The notes: generated by a model not told the origin, from the letters alone. 64,000 nucleotides of DNA from Actinomycetes bacterium (GCA_029782025.1 JAKOVR010000184.1:1-64000), one strand, 5' to 3'; counted from the first letter of the stretch, positions 16,439 through 25,229 are shown. Translations and numbers: made by a program.

Positions 16439-16912
16439 ATGCCGCCAAAGCCACCCGAGGACTATCCCGAGGGCTTCCCCATCCCGCTCCACGACCTGCT
16501 CGCCCTCGACTGGGACGTCGGGCTGGAACGGTCCGACACGGCGGAGGTCCGCATGCCGGTGCGGCCCGAGGCACTGGGCTTCACCGGCAACCTCCACGGT
16601 GGCGCCATCGCCACGATGGTCGACGTCGCCTGCGCCCTCGCCGCCGTCCGCAGCTCGGACTTCGACCCGTTCACGCAGTCGATGGTCACCTCCGACATGC
16701 ACCTGCGCTACCTCGGCCGGCCCCGGACCGACACGGTCATCGCCAAGGCCAAGGTGGTCAAGACCGGCCGTCAGCTCATCGTGGTGGAGTGCCGAGTGGT
16801 GGACGAGGAGGACCACATCATCGCCTTCGCCGACTTCTCGATGATGATCGTGAGCATGCGCGACCCGCTCGTGCCCGGCTCGCCGACCCAGCCCGGCGCG
16901 CCCGAGCTGTAG
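16439..16912 (+). CDS. Hotdog-fold thioesterase (PaaI-like)
   Basis: A 157-residue acyl-CoA thioesterase of the hotdog fold. The key segment is FTGNLHGGAIATMVDVACA, where the HGG turn and the Asp are active-site elements of PaaI-type enzymes. The later MHLRYLGRPRTDTVIAKA matches the conserved central strand. It would release free acids from aryl- or acyl-CoA in the cytoplasm. The ATG at 16439 is followed by an SDR gene whose start lies two bases after the stop, so the two form a pair. It diverges from the alpha/beta-hydrolase gene with a gap of only 34 bp, leaving little room for promoters. Confidence 0.88.
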   Translation: MPPKPPEDYPEGFPIPLHDLLALDWDVGLERSDTAEVRMPVRPEALGFTGNLHGGAIATMVDVACALAAVRSSDFDPFTQSMVTSDMHLRYLGRPRTDTVIAKAKVVKTGRQLIVVECRVVDEEDHIIAFADFSMMIVSMRDPLVPGSPTQPGAPEL

Positions 16913-16914
16913 TG

Positions 16915-17727
16915 ATGGACCTCGGCCTCGCGGGCGCGGCCGTCCTCGTCAGCGGGGGCACCAAGGGCATGGGTCGGGCCGCGGCCGAGTGCTTCGCTGC
17001 CGAAGGGGCCCGGGTGGCGGTGCTCGGGCGCACGGAGGACGCGCTCTCGGCTACGGCGTCGGCCCTCACCGCGGCGGGGGCGGCCGAGGCCGTGCCCCTC
17101 CGGGCCGACCTCACGGTCCGGGAGGACATCGATGCCGCGGTGGGCACCCTGGCCGACCGGTGGGGCGAGCTCCACGTGCTCGTCAACGCCGCCGGCCCGG
17201 TCGAGGTCGGCATCGGTCGTTTCGACGCCGTCGACGACGACGAGTGGGAGGCCACCTTCGCCATCGGCACGCTGTCGGCCGTGCGCACCGTGCGGGCCGC
17301 CCTGCCCCTCCTCCGGGCCGCGTCGTGGGCCCGCATCGTCAACGTGTCGGCCCACTCCACCAAGCGCCAGTCGCCGGACATCGTCGCCTACACAGCGGCC
17401 AAGGCCGCGCTCACGAGCCTGTCCAAGAACCTGTCCCAGTGGCTCGCCCCGGAAGGGATCCTCGTCAACACCGTGTCGCCCGGCTCCTTCGCGTCCGAGG
17501 GGATGCGCACCTACATGCGCACCCTCCCCCCGGAGCGCCATGCCGACCCCGATGACCTCGCCGACGTGATGCGCATCATCGACGAGGACTTCGGCCACCC
17601 GGCCCACCTGCGGCGGGCCGGCGACCCGGCCGAGATCGGTCCGGTGATCGCCTTCGTGGGCTCCCGGGTCAACACCTACATGACCGGCGCCAACATCAAC
17701 GTCGACGGCGGCTCCGACTTCTGCTGA
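16915..17727 (+). CDS. SDR-family oxidoreductase
   Basis: A 270-residue classical short-chain dehydrogenase/reductase. The cofactor motif is GGTKGMG (residues 14-20), NAAG is at 91-94, and the catalytic triad is Ser145, Tyr159 and Lys163 in the usual spacing (NVSAHS, YTAAK). The end MTGANINVDGGSDF is the standard SDR C-terminus. It would oxidise or reduce a hydroxy or keto group on an unknown substrate, perhaps a CoA ester given the adjacent thioesterase. The start is ATG at 16915; a GTG one codon earlier is also in frame and overlaps the preceding TAG. Confidence 0.93.
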   Translation: MDLGLAGAAVLVSGGTKGMGRAAAECFAAEGARVAVLGRTEDALSATASALTAAGAAEAVPLRADLTVREDIDAAVGTLADRWGELHVLVNAAGPVEVGIGRFDAVDDDEWEATFAIGTLSAVRTVRAALPLLRAASWARIVNVSAHSTKRQSPDIVAYTAAKAALTSLSKNLSQWLAPEGILVNTVSPGSFASEGMRTYMRTLPPERHADPDDLADVMRIIDEDFGHPAHLRRAGDPAEIGPVIAFVGSRVNTYMTGANINVDGGSDFC

Positions 17728-17730
17728 CGG

Positions 17731-17922
17731 TCACGGCCGGCCAATGCGGTTGCCGGCCCCGAGCCCGGCGGCGTCGAGCGCAGCCAGCCCGGTCGGCGTG
17801 ACGTCGTACACCGTGCCGTCGGACCGCTCGAGGAGCTTGGCCCCGCCGTCACCGAACGACGTGCCGTGGATGGAGACGGTCGCCCCCGCGGGCGCGTACA
17901 GCCCGCCGGTGGCAGGTGGCAT
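17731..17922 (-). CDS. Hypothetical small protein (63 aa)
   Basis: A 63-residue reading frame from ATG at 17922, 25 bp after the acyl-CoA dehydrogenase-like gene on the same strand. Its sequence looks beta-structured, with repeated Gly/Thr/Ser turns: GGLYAPAGATVSIHGTSFGD, later TVYDVTPTGLAALDAAG. Third-codon positions follow the local G/C pattern. I recognise no family, and there is no clear ribosome site. It may be translated with the gene upstream. Confidence 0.5.
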   Translation of the reverse strand: MPPATGGLYAPAGATVSIHGTSFGDGGAKLLERSDGTVYDVTPTGLAALDAAGLGAGNRIGRP

Positions 17923-17947
17923 GAGCGATCGGTCGCGGGGCCGACGT

Positions 17948-19108
17948 TCAGAGCATGTCGGTGAGCCCGGGCTCGAGCCCGACGGCGATGCGCCCGCGCA
18001 TCTCGGCGGTGCGGTCCTCGTCGAAGACGGCGTGGCCGCACCCGGTGTTGAGGTCGCGCCAGTAGCGCTGGAGCGGCTCGCCGAGGAGGTGGGCCGACCC
18101 GCCGGCCGCCTCACCGAGGGAGGTGACGGCCCGGCGCCCGAGGTGCACGGCCCGGGTGGCGGCCATGCGGATCGTCGATCGCTCGGCCCGCGGGATCGAT
18201 CCGCCGGCGAGGTAGGTGCCATGCAGGTGCTCGACGGCGTCGGCCAGCAGCAGCAAAGCGGCGCGGATGTCGACCTCGGCCAGGGCCAGGCGCATCTGCG
18301 CCGCCGGCTTCTCGGCCTGCCGCTCCCCCAGGCTGTAGGCCAGCACCCGCTCGGCCAATCGGGCCCGGAACGCCTCGAGCGCACCCTCGGCCCCCCCGAG
18401 GAGGGGCGCCGCCGCGGTGATGCACAAGGTGGGGACCAGGGGGAGGCCGAACAGCGGCTCGTCGTGCCCGTTGGCCCGCGCCGCGCCGCCCTCCACGAGA
18501 TCGAAGAAGGAGAGGGTGCGGGCCGCCGGCACGAACGCTTCGTCGACCACCACGTCGTTGCTGGCCGTGCCGCGCATGCCGTCGGTGTGCCAGACGTCCT
18601 CCACCGTGACCTGCGCCGGGTCGAGGAGGACCATCCGCAGGTCGGGCATCCCGCCGGTGTCGACCACGCCGGTCACGAGGAACGCGTCGGCCTCCTGGCT
18701 GCCGGTGGCCCACGACCAGCGCCCCGAGATCCGGTACCCGCCGTCCCCGGCCACGGCCGTGCCGGTCGGCGACAGTGCCGCGGGGGCGAGGGCGTAGCCC
18801 CGGTCGCCGAACACCTCGGCCACGACGTCGTCGGGGAACATGGCCAGCAGCCAGTTGTGCATCACCAGGAAGGTGGTCACCCACGCCGTCGAGGTGCAGC
18901 CCTGGCCCAAGGTCCGTCCGAGGGCCAGGATGAACCGGAGGTCCCGGCCCCCGCCGCCGAGCCGCTCGGGCACCATGGCCCGGTACACGCCGGTGTCGCG
19001 CAGCTCGGCCATCGTGGCGTCGGGGAGCCGGCGGAGCCGTTCGGCCTCGGCTGCCCGGCCGGCGATCCCGGGTACCAGCGCCGCCACCCGCTCGAGCAGT
19101 TCGTCCAC
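17948..19108 (-). CDS. Acyl-CoA dehydrogenase-like flavoprotein (group D monooxygenase type)
   Basis: A 386-residue protein of the acyl-CoA dehydrogenase fold, closest in style to flavin-dependent hydroxylases such as HsaA or HpaB-type oxygenases. The N-terminal helices contain ELRDTGVYRAMVPERLGG, typical of this group, and the middle strand has GYRISGRWSWATGSQEADAF. The C-terminal helices include LLADAVEHLHG and GSAHLLGEPLQRYWRDLNTG. The last is the RD(L/V)xTG-like segment of the flavin-dependent monooxygenases, where classical acyl-CoA dehydrogenases differ. A reduced-flavin-dependent hydroxylase is likelier than a fatty-acid dehydrogenase, but I cannot be certain. No reductase partner is visible nearby. 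It lies on the minus strand, downstream of the ArsR/SRPBCC pair. Confidence 0.8.
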   Translation of the reverse strand: MDELLERVAALVPGIAGRAAEAERLRRLPDATMAELRDTGVYRAMVPERLGGGGRDLRFILALGRTLGQGCTSTAWVTTFLVMHNWLLAMFPDDVVAEVFGDRGYALAPAALSPTGTAVAGDGGYRISGRWSWATGSQEADAFLVTGVVDTGGMPDLRMVLLDPAQVTVEDVWHTDGMRGTASNDVVVDEAFVPAARTLSFFDLVEGGAARANGHDEPLFGLPLVPTLCITAAAPLLGGAEGALEAFRARLAERVLAYSLGERQAEKPAAQMRLALAEVDIRAALLLLADAVEHLHGTYLAGGSIPRAERSTIRMAATRAVHLGRRAVTSLGEAAGGSAHLLGEPLQRYWRDLNTGCGHAVFDEDRTAEMRGRIAVGLEPGLTDML

Positions 19109-19148
19109 CGCCCGAGCGTAGGTGACGGTCGCGGGTCAGGTCGCGAGG

Positions 19149-19646
19149 TCAGGCCGGGGTGCCGGCCAACACGGCGTCGGCCTGCCCGACGGCGAGGGTC
19201 AGCCCCTCCTCCATCCCCATGTCGAGCTGCCGTTGCATGGCGTCGAGCGAGGGGAACGTCGAGTGGATGGTCACCCGCGTCCCGCCGTCGTCGGTGGCGG
19301 TGAGCCGGACCTGCATCACCGACGTGGGCATGGTCGGATCGGGTCGGCCCTCGCTGTCGCCGAAGCCGTCCTCGACCTCGAGCGCGACGGGCGCCTCGAC
19401 CTCGCGGACCCGCCACCACCCGTGGTAGCGGGTGCCGTCCGGCGCGGTCATGAAGTAGGTGACGAGGCTGCCCGGGGACAGCTGGTGCTCGACGAACGTC
19501 GCCGGGTAGGTGGGCGGGCCCCACCACCGCTCGAGCTGGCGGGGATCGGCCCAGAGGAGCCAGGTGCGCTCCACCGGTGCGTCGAACTGGGCGGTCAGCG
19601 TCAGGGTGAGGGCGTCGAGGTCCTTCTCCACACTGGTGACGGTCAT
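19149..19646 (-). CDS. SRPBCC family protein (AHSA1-type)
   Basis: A 165-residue member of the AHSA1/SRPBCC group. It opens with LTLTAQFDAPVERTWLLWAD and has the ERWWGPP segment found in nearly every member (Trp-Trp-Gly-Pro). The C-terminal helix is MQRQLDMGMEEGLTLAV. These small proteins are commonly encoded directly after an ArsR-type repressor, as here. Ligand and role are unknown. The ATG at 19646 overlaps the repressor stop by 4 bp (ATGA). Confidence 0.9.
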   Translation of the reverse strand: MTVTSVEKDLDALTLTLTAQFDAPVERTWLLWADPRQLERWWGPPTYPATFVEHQLSPGSLVTYFMTAPDGTRYHGWWRVREVEAPVALEVEDGFGDSEGRPDPTMPTSVMQVRLTATDDGGTRVTIHSTFPSLDAMQRQLDMGMEEGLTLAVGQADAVLAGTPA

Positions 19647-20014
19647 GGCGTGCTCCCTTCGGGGTCGGCGGCGAGGACGACGCCGAAGCGGTCGAGCCGG
19701 TCGCGCCATCGCGCCTCGAGGGAGGCGAGGAGATGGGCGGCCTGGCGGATGGTGCGGGCGTCGGTGCGGATGAGGTGCTCCCGGCCCTGCCGGTGCTTGG
19801 TGACGAGGCCGGCGCGCTCGAGCACGGCGACGTGCTTCTGCACCGCGGCGAAGCTCATCGGGTAGGCGCGCGCCACGGCGCTGATGGACAGTTCCTCACG
19901 GTGCACACGGCGAACGATGTCGCGGCGGGTGGCGTCGGCCAGCGCCCGGAAGACCCGGTCGGCCCGGTCGTCGTCGGCCAGGAGGTCGTCGAGGGAAGGA
20001 TCTTCTACAACCAT
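19643..20014 (-). CDS. ArsR-type helix-turn-helix repressor
   Basis: A 123-residue winged-helix regulator. The core RVFRALADATRRDIVRRVH leads into the recognition helices ending PMSFAAVQKHVAVLERAGLV, typical of ArsR proteins paired with AHSA1 genes. It has none of the Cys clusters used to sense metals, so it probably answers to a small organic signal, or simply controls its SRPBCC partner. A 22-bp palindrome covers its own start codon, implying tight autoregulation. Its promoter must lie inside the 3' end of the glycosyltransferase gene, which stops only 11 bp upstream. Confidence 0.92.
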   Translation of the reverse strand: MVVEDPSLDDLLADDDRADRVFRALADATRRDIVRRVHREELSISAVARAYPMSFAAVQKHVAVLERAGLVTKHRQGREHLIRTDARTIRQAAHLLASLEARWRDRLDRFGVVLAADPEGSTP

Positions 20015-20025
20015 TCGGTTGTAGA
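20004..20025. promoter_or_regulatory. Palindromic operator over the ArsR start codon
   Basis: A perfect inverted repeat, TCTACAACC and GGTTGTAGA, with a 4-bp centre (ATTC). It spans the ATG of the ArsR-type gene. ArsR repressors bind such dyads, and the position would block both transcription and translation start. Confidence 0.7.
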
Positions 20026-21411
20026 TTAACGGGCCGGCTCCTCGGCGGCAACCCCGGGTCGCGCCCGCCACCGGCCCGCCAGCGCGGCGATCCCCGGCCC
20101 GGCCAGTACGAGGAAGGCCACGTCGGCGCCGGTCCGGAGCCGGTGCAGCGGGATGAGCAGGATGGTCGGGAGCACCGAGGCCAGCACCGGGGCCACGACC
20201 GGCGAGAGGGGCACGCCGGCCCGACGGACGGCCACCGCGCCCGCTGCCGCCAGCGGGATCGTGACCCAGAGGGCCACCAGCTCGGCCCAGGCCAGCGGGT
20301 ACCCGAGACCGTCGTAGACGGCGGCCTTGTCGATGGTGTCGAGCGGGGCGTACACGCCGAAGAGGCGCCCGGCCCGGGCGGCGATCACCACCGGCGTCCT
20401 GGCCTTGTGCGTCCGCAGGAAGTCGAGGGTCCAGTCGACCCGCCGGGCCTCGATGTCGCTGTCGTCGCTCCCGTCGCCGGGGTGGGCCGGGATGATGTCG
20501 ATGCAGCCCGGCGCGTAGTAGGCGAAGAACTCGCCCTCGTAGGTCGCCTCGCAGGTGCTCCAGATCAGGGCCGTCCCGAGGTTGTTCGACACCCACACCC
20601 GCCGGTGGAACCGCGACTGGTTGTAGAGCACCCAGGGCGCCATCAGCGCGGCGCAGACGGCGCCGGCCAGGGCCAGGCGGGCCAGGCGGCGGGCCCACGG
20701 CATCGGCGCGACCGCGAGGAGGAACAGCGGGACCATGCCCACCAGGAGCAGCACGAGCTCGCTCCTCGTCAGCCAGGCCACGCCGACGGCCGCGCCCACC
20801 AAGGCGGCGTTGCCGGCGGAGGGCGACCGCCAGTACCGCAGGGCCAGCACGATCACCAACGGCACCAGGACGACGAGGAAGCCCTCGACCAGGAGCTCCT
20901 CGCCCCGGATCCACACCAGCGGGCTCAGCGCGGCGAGGCCGGCCGACGCCACGCCGGCGGCCCGGCTCCGCGGGCCGGTGGGCGAGCGCCCGCCGGCCAG
21001 CCGCCATCCCGCCAGGCCGATCAGCGCCACCCCGACCGACGTGATGGCGCACATGATGAGGCGCCACTGGAGGGTGCCCCGCACCCCGGCCTTCTGCAGC
21101 GCGGCGAAGAAGAGGGTGAACAGGGGCGGGTGGTTGGCCCCCTGCCGGCCGGCGGGGTCGATCATGTACATGGCCAGCCCCGCGTCGGCGAAGCCCTGCC
21201 CGTCGATGACGAGCTGGCCCTGGGTGGCGGCGTACGCCGTGTCGCCGCCGTAGAACCAGCAGTCGGTGGCGTCGGGCGGACGCCCCACGTCGGCGCAGTC
21301 GGGCCGCAGGACGAAGAGGACCGCGAGCTGGAAGGCGAAGGCCACGACCGCGGCCGCACCCAGGACGGCGTAGGGCCGCAGCCGCGCCGTCACGGACTGG
21401 TCGGGGGCCAC
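20026..21411 (-). CDS. GT-C family membrane glycosyltransferase
   Basis: A 461-residue integral membrane protein with about ten hydrophobic segments. The first loop holds CWFYGGDTAYAATQGQLVID, then ANHPPLFTLFFAAL, the Asp-rich loop and (N)HPPL motif of GT-C enzymes such as protein O-mannosyltransferases and ArnT. A large extracytoplasmic loop lies between the later helices. It would use a polyprenyl-phosphate sugar to glycosylate a lipid, glycan or protein outside the membrane. The donor is unknown. It stands 27 bp downstream of the lipoprotein hydrolase gene. Its 3' end carries the promoter region of the ArsR gene. Confidence 0.83.
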   Translation of the reverse strand: MAPDQSVTARLRPYAVLGAAAVVAFAFQLAVLFVLRPDCADVGRPPDATDCWFYGGDTAYAATQGQLVIDGQGFADAGLAMYMIDPAGRQGANHPPLFTLFFAALQKAGVRGTLQWRLIMCAITSVGVALIGLAGWRLAGGRSPTGPRSRAAGVASAGLAALSPLVWIRGEELLVEGFLVVLVPLVIVLALRYWRSPSAGNAALVGAAVGVAWLTRSELVLLLVGMVPLFLLAVAPMPWARRLARLALAGAVCAALMAPWVLYNQSRFHRRVWVSNNLGTALIWSTCEATYEGEFFAYYAPGCIDIIPAHPGDGSDDSDIEARRVDWTLDFLRTHKARTPVVIAARAGRLFGVYAPLDTIDKAAVYDGLGYPLAWAELVALWVTIPLAAAGAVAVRRAGVPLSPVVAPVLASVLPTILLIPLHRLRTGADVAFLVLAGPGIAALAGRWRARPGVAAEEPAR

Positions 21412-21438
21412 CGCAGGATCGTAGGCCCCACCGCCGGC

Positions 21439-22971
21439 TCAGCCGGGCAGGCGGTCGGGCTTGGCGTCGGCCAGCAGGGCCTCTCGGTCCTCGGGCAGGA
21501 ACATGCCCGTGGCGATCGCGGCGTCGGCCGCCTTGCCGTAGGCCGCCTGGTAGGCCGCCCGGGAGGGGTAGCGGGCGGTGAGGCGGGCGGCCGGGAGCGG
21601 CTTGGTCGACCCCATGAGCACACAGATCAGGTCGGGGTTGGGCGGCGGGTCGCCGGACAGCACGTCGACCGGCGCGTCGACCTGGGGCGAGCGGATGCCG
21701 CCCTTGGCGATCCCGTCCTCGTCCCGCACCACGGCCGGCTTGTCCCCGCCGCTGACCTCGAGGCGGGGCGCGGTCGGGGGCACGGCGCCGGTGCGGACCC
21801 AGGTGTCGAGGGCGCGGAGGGCGGCCTTCACCACGAAGTGGGCCGGGCCGGCGTTGATCGGCGCGCCGCAGCTCAGGTTGGCGGCCATCGCCCCGAGCAG
21901 ATGGGTGTCGGCGTGGGCCGTGCCCGCCACCTCCCACAGCCGGAACCGGTCGCTGTCGGGCTGGCGGACGGCGTAGGAGTTGAGCAGGCCGGCGACATCA
22001 CCTTCGGTCTGCAGGTCGAGCACCGGCGCTTCCTGGTCGGTCCGGAACCGCACGGCGACCGGGTTCTGGGTCATCCCGCCGGCCAGGTCGGCGTACTTGC
22101 CCGGCTCCACCACCGGGAGGGCGGCGAACGCCCGGCTGTGCACCAGGAACCCGTCGAACGCCTTGGTGAGGGGCTGCACGCCGTTGTAGTAGGTCGTGAG
22201 CGCGATGGCCGACTGGGACTCCCCGGCCGCCAGCACCACCTGCGGCGTGACCCCACCCGTGACCGGCCCCCCGGCCCGCACCGCCCGCGCGACCTGGGTG
22301 TAGATGTCGAACGCGTAGCCGTCGCCCGGGTGCTCGAGGGAGCCGTAGCGGTCGGGCACGAGGGCCTTCAACCCCTTGCCGAGGATGCCGTCGACACCGG
22401 GCACCTTCACCAGCACGGGCCCGCCCGACACCCCGATGAGCTGGGCCGAGACCCCGACCCAGATGTGCCCCTTGCGGGTGATCTCCTCCGCCGCGCTGGC
22501 GTAGTCGGGGTTGGCGTCGAGGCCGCTGCTGACGTTGAGCCACTCGACCACCGCGGTGCCGCTGGCTGCCGAGGCCTGGGCCGGGCGGCGCACCACGACG
22601 CGGGTGCGGTAGGCGGCCGTGGTGCCGGGGGTGAACGTCCACACCCCGTCGGGGCTCAGCGGCGAGGGCGCCTTGTAGTCCGTCGCCGTCCCGATGGCGA
22701 CGTACTCGTGCTCCTCGATACCGGCGGGGATCTCCCCACCGGTGGCCGACCCCATGAAGGGCCGGCCGGCCACGGTGATCTCCTCGAAGGTGGCGGCCGG
22801 GCCGGCCGGGCGGGTCGCCGTGGCCCGGGGCGCCGAGCCGGGCGTGGTGCCCGGGACGGCGCTCGTCCCGCCCGGCCCGCTGGCCCCGTTCCCTGGCGTC
22901 GACGACGAGCAGGCGCCGGCGAGGAGCGCCAGTGCCGCGGTGGCGACGGCGGCGGTGAGGGTACGAGGCAT
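21439..22971 (-). CDS. Alpha/beta-hydrolase lipoprotein (PF20091-like)
   Basis: A 510-residue exported lipoprotein with the lipobox LLAGAC (Cys21) and a Ser/Gly/Pro/Ala-rich spacer of about 40 residues. From residue 60 it aligns along its length with the unlipidated protein at 15034-16404: VVEWLNVSSG, GHIWVGVSAQ, HPGDGYAFDIYTQVARAV, the nucleophile elbow GESQSA (Ser252) and RLWEVAGTAHAD. It would act on an ester or lactone at the outer face of the membrane; substrates of this family are not known. It begins 9 bp after an SDR gene that is itself coupled to a TetR gene, suggesting one operon. Confidence 0.83.
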   Translation of the reverse strand: MPRTLTAAVATAALALLAGACSSSTPGNGASGPGGTSAVPGTTPGSAPRATATRPAGPAATFEEITVAGRPFMGSATGGEIPAGIEEHEYVAIGTATDYKAPSPLSPDGVWTFTPGTTAAYRTRVVVRRPAQASAASGTAVVEWLNVSSGLDANPDYASAAEEITRKGHIWVGVSAQLIGVSGGPVLVKVPGVDGILGKGLKALVPDRYGSLEHPGDGYAFDIYTQVARAVRAGGPVTGGVTPQVVLAAGESQSAIALTTYYNGVQPLTKAFDGFLVHSRAFAALPVVEPGKYADLAGGMTQNPVAVRFRTDQEAPVLDLQTEGDVAGLLNSYAVRQPDSDRFRLWEVAGTAHADTHLLGAMAANLSCGAPINAGPAHFVVKAALRALDTWVRTGAVPPTAPRLEVSGGDKPAVVRDEDGIAKGGIRSPQVDAPVDVLSGDPPPNPDLICVLMGSTKPLPAARLTARYPSRAAYQAAYGKAADAAIATGMFLPEDREALLADAKPDRLPG

Positions 22972-22980
22972 GGATGGCTC

Positions 22981-23793
22981 CTATCCGTTGACGAGGTCGA
23001 GGGCGCGGCCGAGCAACCCGGCCCGGCCCGGCAGCAGGCGGGCCATCAGGTCGAGGGCCCGGGCATCGGGTCCGACCAGGACCCGGGCCCGGTCGCGCTC
23101 GATGGCGGTGACGATCTTGGCCGCGACCGCCGAGGGCGGGCGCAGCAGGCGGGAGGCGAGGCGGTGCTCGCCCATGGACGCCAGCCGCGCCGCCTCGGCA
23201 CCGCGGGCGTCCCGCGAGATCTGGGTGTCGATGGCCCCGGGGAACACGGCGGTGACCCCAACCGAGGTGCCCCGCAGCTCGGCCCGCAGCCCTTCGGTGA
23301 AGGCCCGCACCGCCCCCTTGGTGAGCGAGTAGACGGCGTTCTGCGGCAGGCCGAGGAAGGCCACCATGCTCGAGAGGTTCACGATGTGGGCCTCGTCGGC
23401 GGCCCGGAGCGCGGGCAGGAAGGCGTGGCACCCGTACACGACGCCGAGCACGTTGATGCCGATCATCCACTCGACGTCGTCGAGCCGGTCGTCGGCGAAC
23501 CGGCCGGCGGAGGTGACGCCGGCGTTGTTGACCAGGATGTGGCAGGCGCCGTGGGTGTCGATCACCTCGGCCGGCAGGGCCAGCATCCTCGTCCGGTCGG
23601 CCACGTCGGCGCCGTGGGCCGAGGCCACGCCCCCCGTCGCCTCGATGGCCGCCACCGTGTCGGTCGCGGTGTCCTCCCGGCGGTCCACCGCGGCCACCCG
23701 ACAGCCCCGTGCCGCCAGCGCCAGCGCCGTGGCCCGGCCGATGCCGCTCCCGGCGCCGGTGACCACGGCGACCCGGCCGTCGAGCACCTTCAC
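22981..23793 (-). CDS. SDR-family oxidoreductase
   Basis: A 270-residue short-chain dehydrogenase. The dinucleotide motif is VVTGAGSGIG (residues 10-19), NNAG lies at 89-92, and the catalytic residues are Ser142, Tyr155 and Lys159 (NLSSMVAFLG, YSLTKG). The C-terminal third (RLLRPPSAVAAKIVTAIERD) resembles a group of actinobacterial SDRs linked to lipid metabolism. Substrate unknown. The GTG at 23793 overlaps the TetR stop by 4 bp (GTGA), so the regulator and enzyme are coupled. Confidence 0.92.
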   Translation of the reverse strand: MKVLDGRVAVVTGAGSGIGRATALALAARGCRVAAVDRREDTATDTVAAIEATGGVASAHGADVADRTRMLALPAEVIDTHGACHILVNNAGVTSAGRFADDRLDDVEWMIGINVLGVVYGCHAFLPALRAADEAHIVNLSSMVAFLGLPQNAVYSLTKGAVRAFTEGLRAELRGTSVGVTAVFPGAIDTQISRDARGAEAARLASMGEHRLASRLLRPPSAVAAKIVTAIERDRARVLVGPDARALDLMARLLPGRAGLLGRALDLVNG

Positions 23794-24449
23794 CGTCGTC
23801 CCCCGACCAGTCCGAGCGCCATCTCGACCAGGTTCGAGACGAACGTCTCCTCGTCGAGGACCGGCGCCCCGCCCTCGTCGAGGAGACGGGCCCGCTCGGC
23901 CAGCTGGTGGGTGACGAACTGGGTCATGGCCACGGCCCGGGCCCGGGCCACCCGGTCGGGCAGGGGGGCCAGCCGGGCGGCGATGGCGTCGACCAGCCGT
24001 TCCATCCCCTCGTGGGCACCGGCGCTGTCCCACCGTCCCGGGTAGCGGACCATCAGCTCGAACACCACCCGGAGGAAGTCCCGTCCCTCGGGGTCGGCCA
24101 GCTTCGGTCGGAGCAGGGCCACCAGCCCGTCCACGATGACCTCGAGCGGGGCCTCGGCCAGGTCGGCCTCGAGCGAGTCGCCGCCGGCCACGGTCTCGGC
24201 GTTGCGCTCGAGCAGGGCGGCCACGAGCTCCCACCGCCCACCGAAGTGGTACTGGACGACCGACGAGTTGCGCTGGCCGGCCCGTTCCCCGATGTCACGG
24301 AGCGGGACCGCTTCGATGCCCCGGCGGGCGAAGAGGTGCGCGGCGGCGAGCACGAGCCGGGTCCGGGTGTCGAGGTCGTCGGCGACCTGGCCCTCCCCGT
24401 CCCGGTGCTCGCTGGCCCGGTCCTCCCCGACGTTCGCCGTGCGCGCCAT
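23790..24449 (-). CDS. TetR-family transcriptional regulator
   Basis: A 219-residue TetR regulator. The DNA-binding domain runs from TRTRLVLAAAHLFARRG to SSVVQYHFGGRWELV. The C-terminal ligand domain ends in a helical stretch LVEMALGLV. It heads the operon of SDR and lipoprotein hydrolase and probably controls it. The start is either ATG 24449 or ATG 24470, seven codons earlier; neither has a clear ribosome site. Confidence 0.9.
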   Translation of the reverse strand: MARTANVGEDRASEHRDGEGQVADDLDTRTRLVLAAAHLFARRGIEAVPLRDIGERAGQRNSSVVQYHFGGRWELVAALLERNAETVAGGDSLEADLAEAPLEVIVDGLVALLRPKLADPEGRDFLRVVFELMVRYPGRWDSAGAHEGMERLVDAIAARLAPLPDRVARARAVAMTQFVTHQLAERARLLDEGGAPVLDEETFVSNLVEMALGLVGGRR

Positions 24450-24513
24450 TAAGGATTGAGCATTACCCATTCCGCGGCCGGAGGCAAGCGCCGCGGTGTG
24501 GGATGCTGCCGGC

Positions 24514-25215
24514 ATGCTCGCGCCGCGCCGGGTGCTCGTCCCTGCCGCCGCCGTCCTGGCCGCCGTGGCCGTCGCCGTCGCCACGGTGGCCGTCGTCAAC
24601 CGGCCGGTCCGCACCGTCACCGGCGACCTCACCGGGGCCCGGCTGTCCGCCATCGGCGACAGCCTCATCAAGGCGTCGAAGGAGGAGGTGGCGGCCAAGG
24701 CCACCGCCGCCGGCTACGCGCTCGGCCGGGTCGACGGCATCAACGGCATCGAGACCATCAAGCGCAAGGACGACCTCGTCGCCGCCGTCAACGGCCCCGA
24801 CGGGAGCCGGATCCTCGTCGTCGGCCTCGGCACCAACAACGTGCACTTCGCCTCGCTGGTCGGCTCCGCCGACATCCGGGCCAAGCCGCTCGCCGCCAGC
24901 CTGGCCGACGTCGACGCCACCATGGAGGCGCTCCTCACGCCCGGGGCCACGCTCGAGTGCCTGGTGTGGATCGGCGTCACCACCCAGACGCCGAACGACG
25001 GGCTCGACCGCATCGGGCCCGAGTTCAACGACCACGTCCGGAGCTGGGTCGGGCCGGCCAACAAGCGGGGGGTGGCGATGCGCTACGCCGATTGGGACGC
25101 CTACTCGCGCGGCCACGACGACTGGTTCATCGCCGACCACATCCACTTCACCGCCGCCGGTCAACAGGCCTACGCCGACCTGATCCTCGCCACCGTCCGC
25201 GAGTGCACCGACTGA
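24514..25215 (+). CDS. SGNH/GDSL-hydrolase family protein, membrane-anchored
   Basis: A 233-residue protein with one N-terminal hydrophobic segment (about residues 8-28), acting as an uncleaved anchor or a signal peptide. The hydrolase fold follows: block I is LSAIGDSL with Ser50, block III is VGLGTNNVHF with Asn108 or Asn109, and block V is ADHIHFTAAG with Asp208 and His211. These give the Ser-Asp-His triad of a small secreted esterase or acyltransferase. The block III motif is GTNN rather than the usual GGND, as in some O-acetyl transfer enzymes. A GATGCT box ends 6 nt before the ATG, as in a leaderless gene. Confidence 0.82.
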   Translation: MLAPRRVLVPAAAVLAAVAVAVATVAVVNRPVRTVTGDLTGARLSAIGDSLIKASKEEVAAKATAAGYALGRVDGINGIETIKRKDDLVAAVNGPDGSRILVVGLGTNNVHFASLVGSADIRAKPLAASLADVDATMEALLTPGATLECLVWIGVTTQTPNDGLDRIGPEFNDHVRSWVGPANKRGVAMRYADWDAYSRGHDDWFIADHIHFTAAGQQAYADLILATVRECTD

Positions 25216-25229
25216 CGGCCGATCGGACC

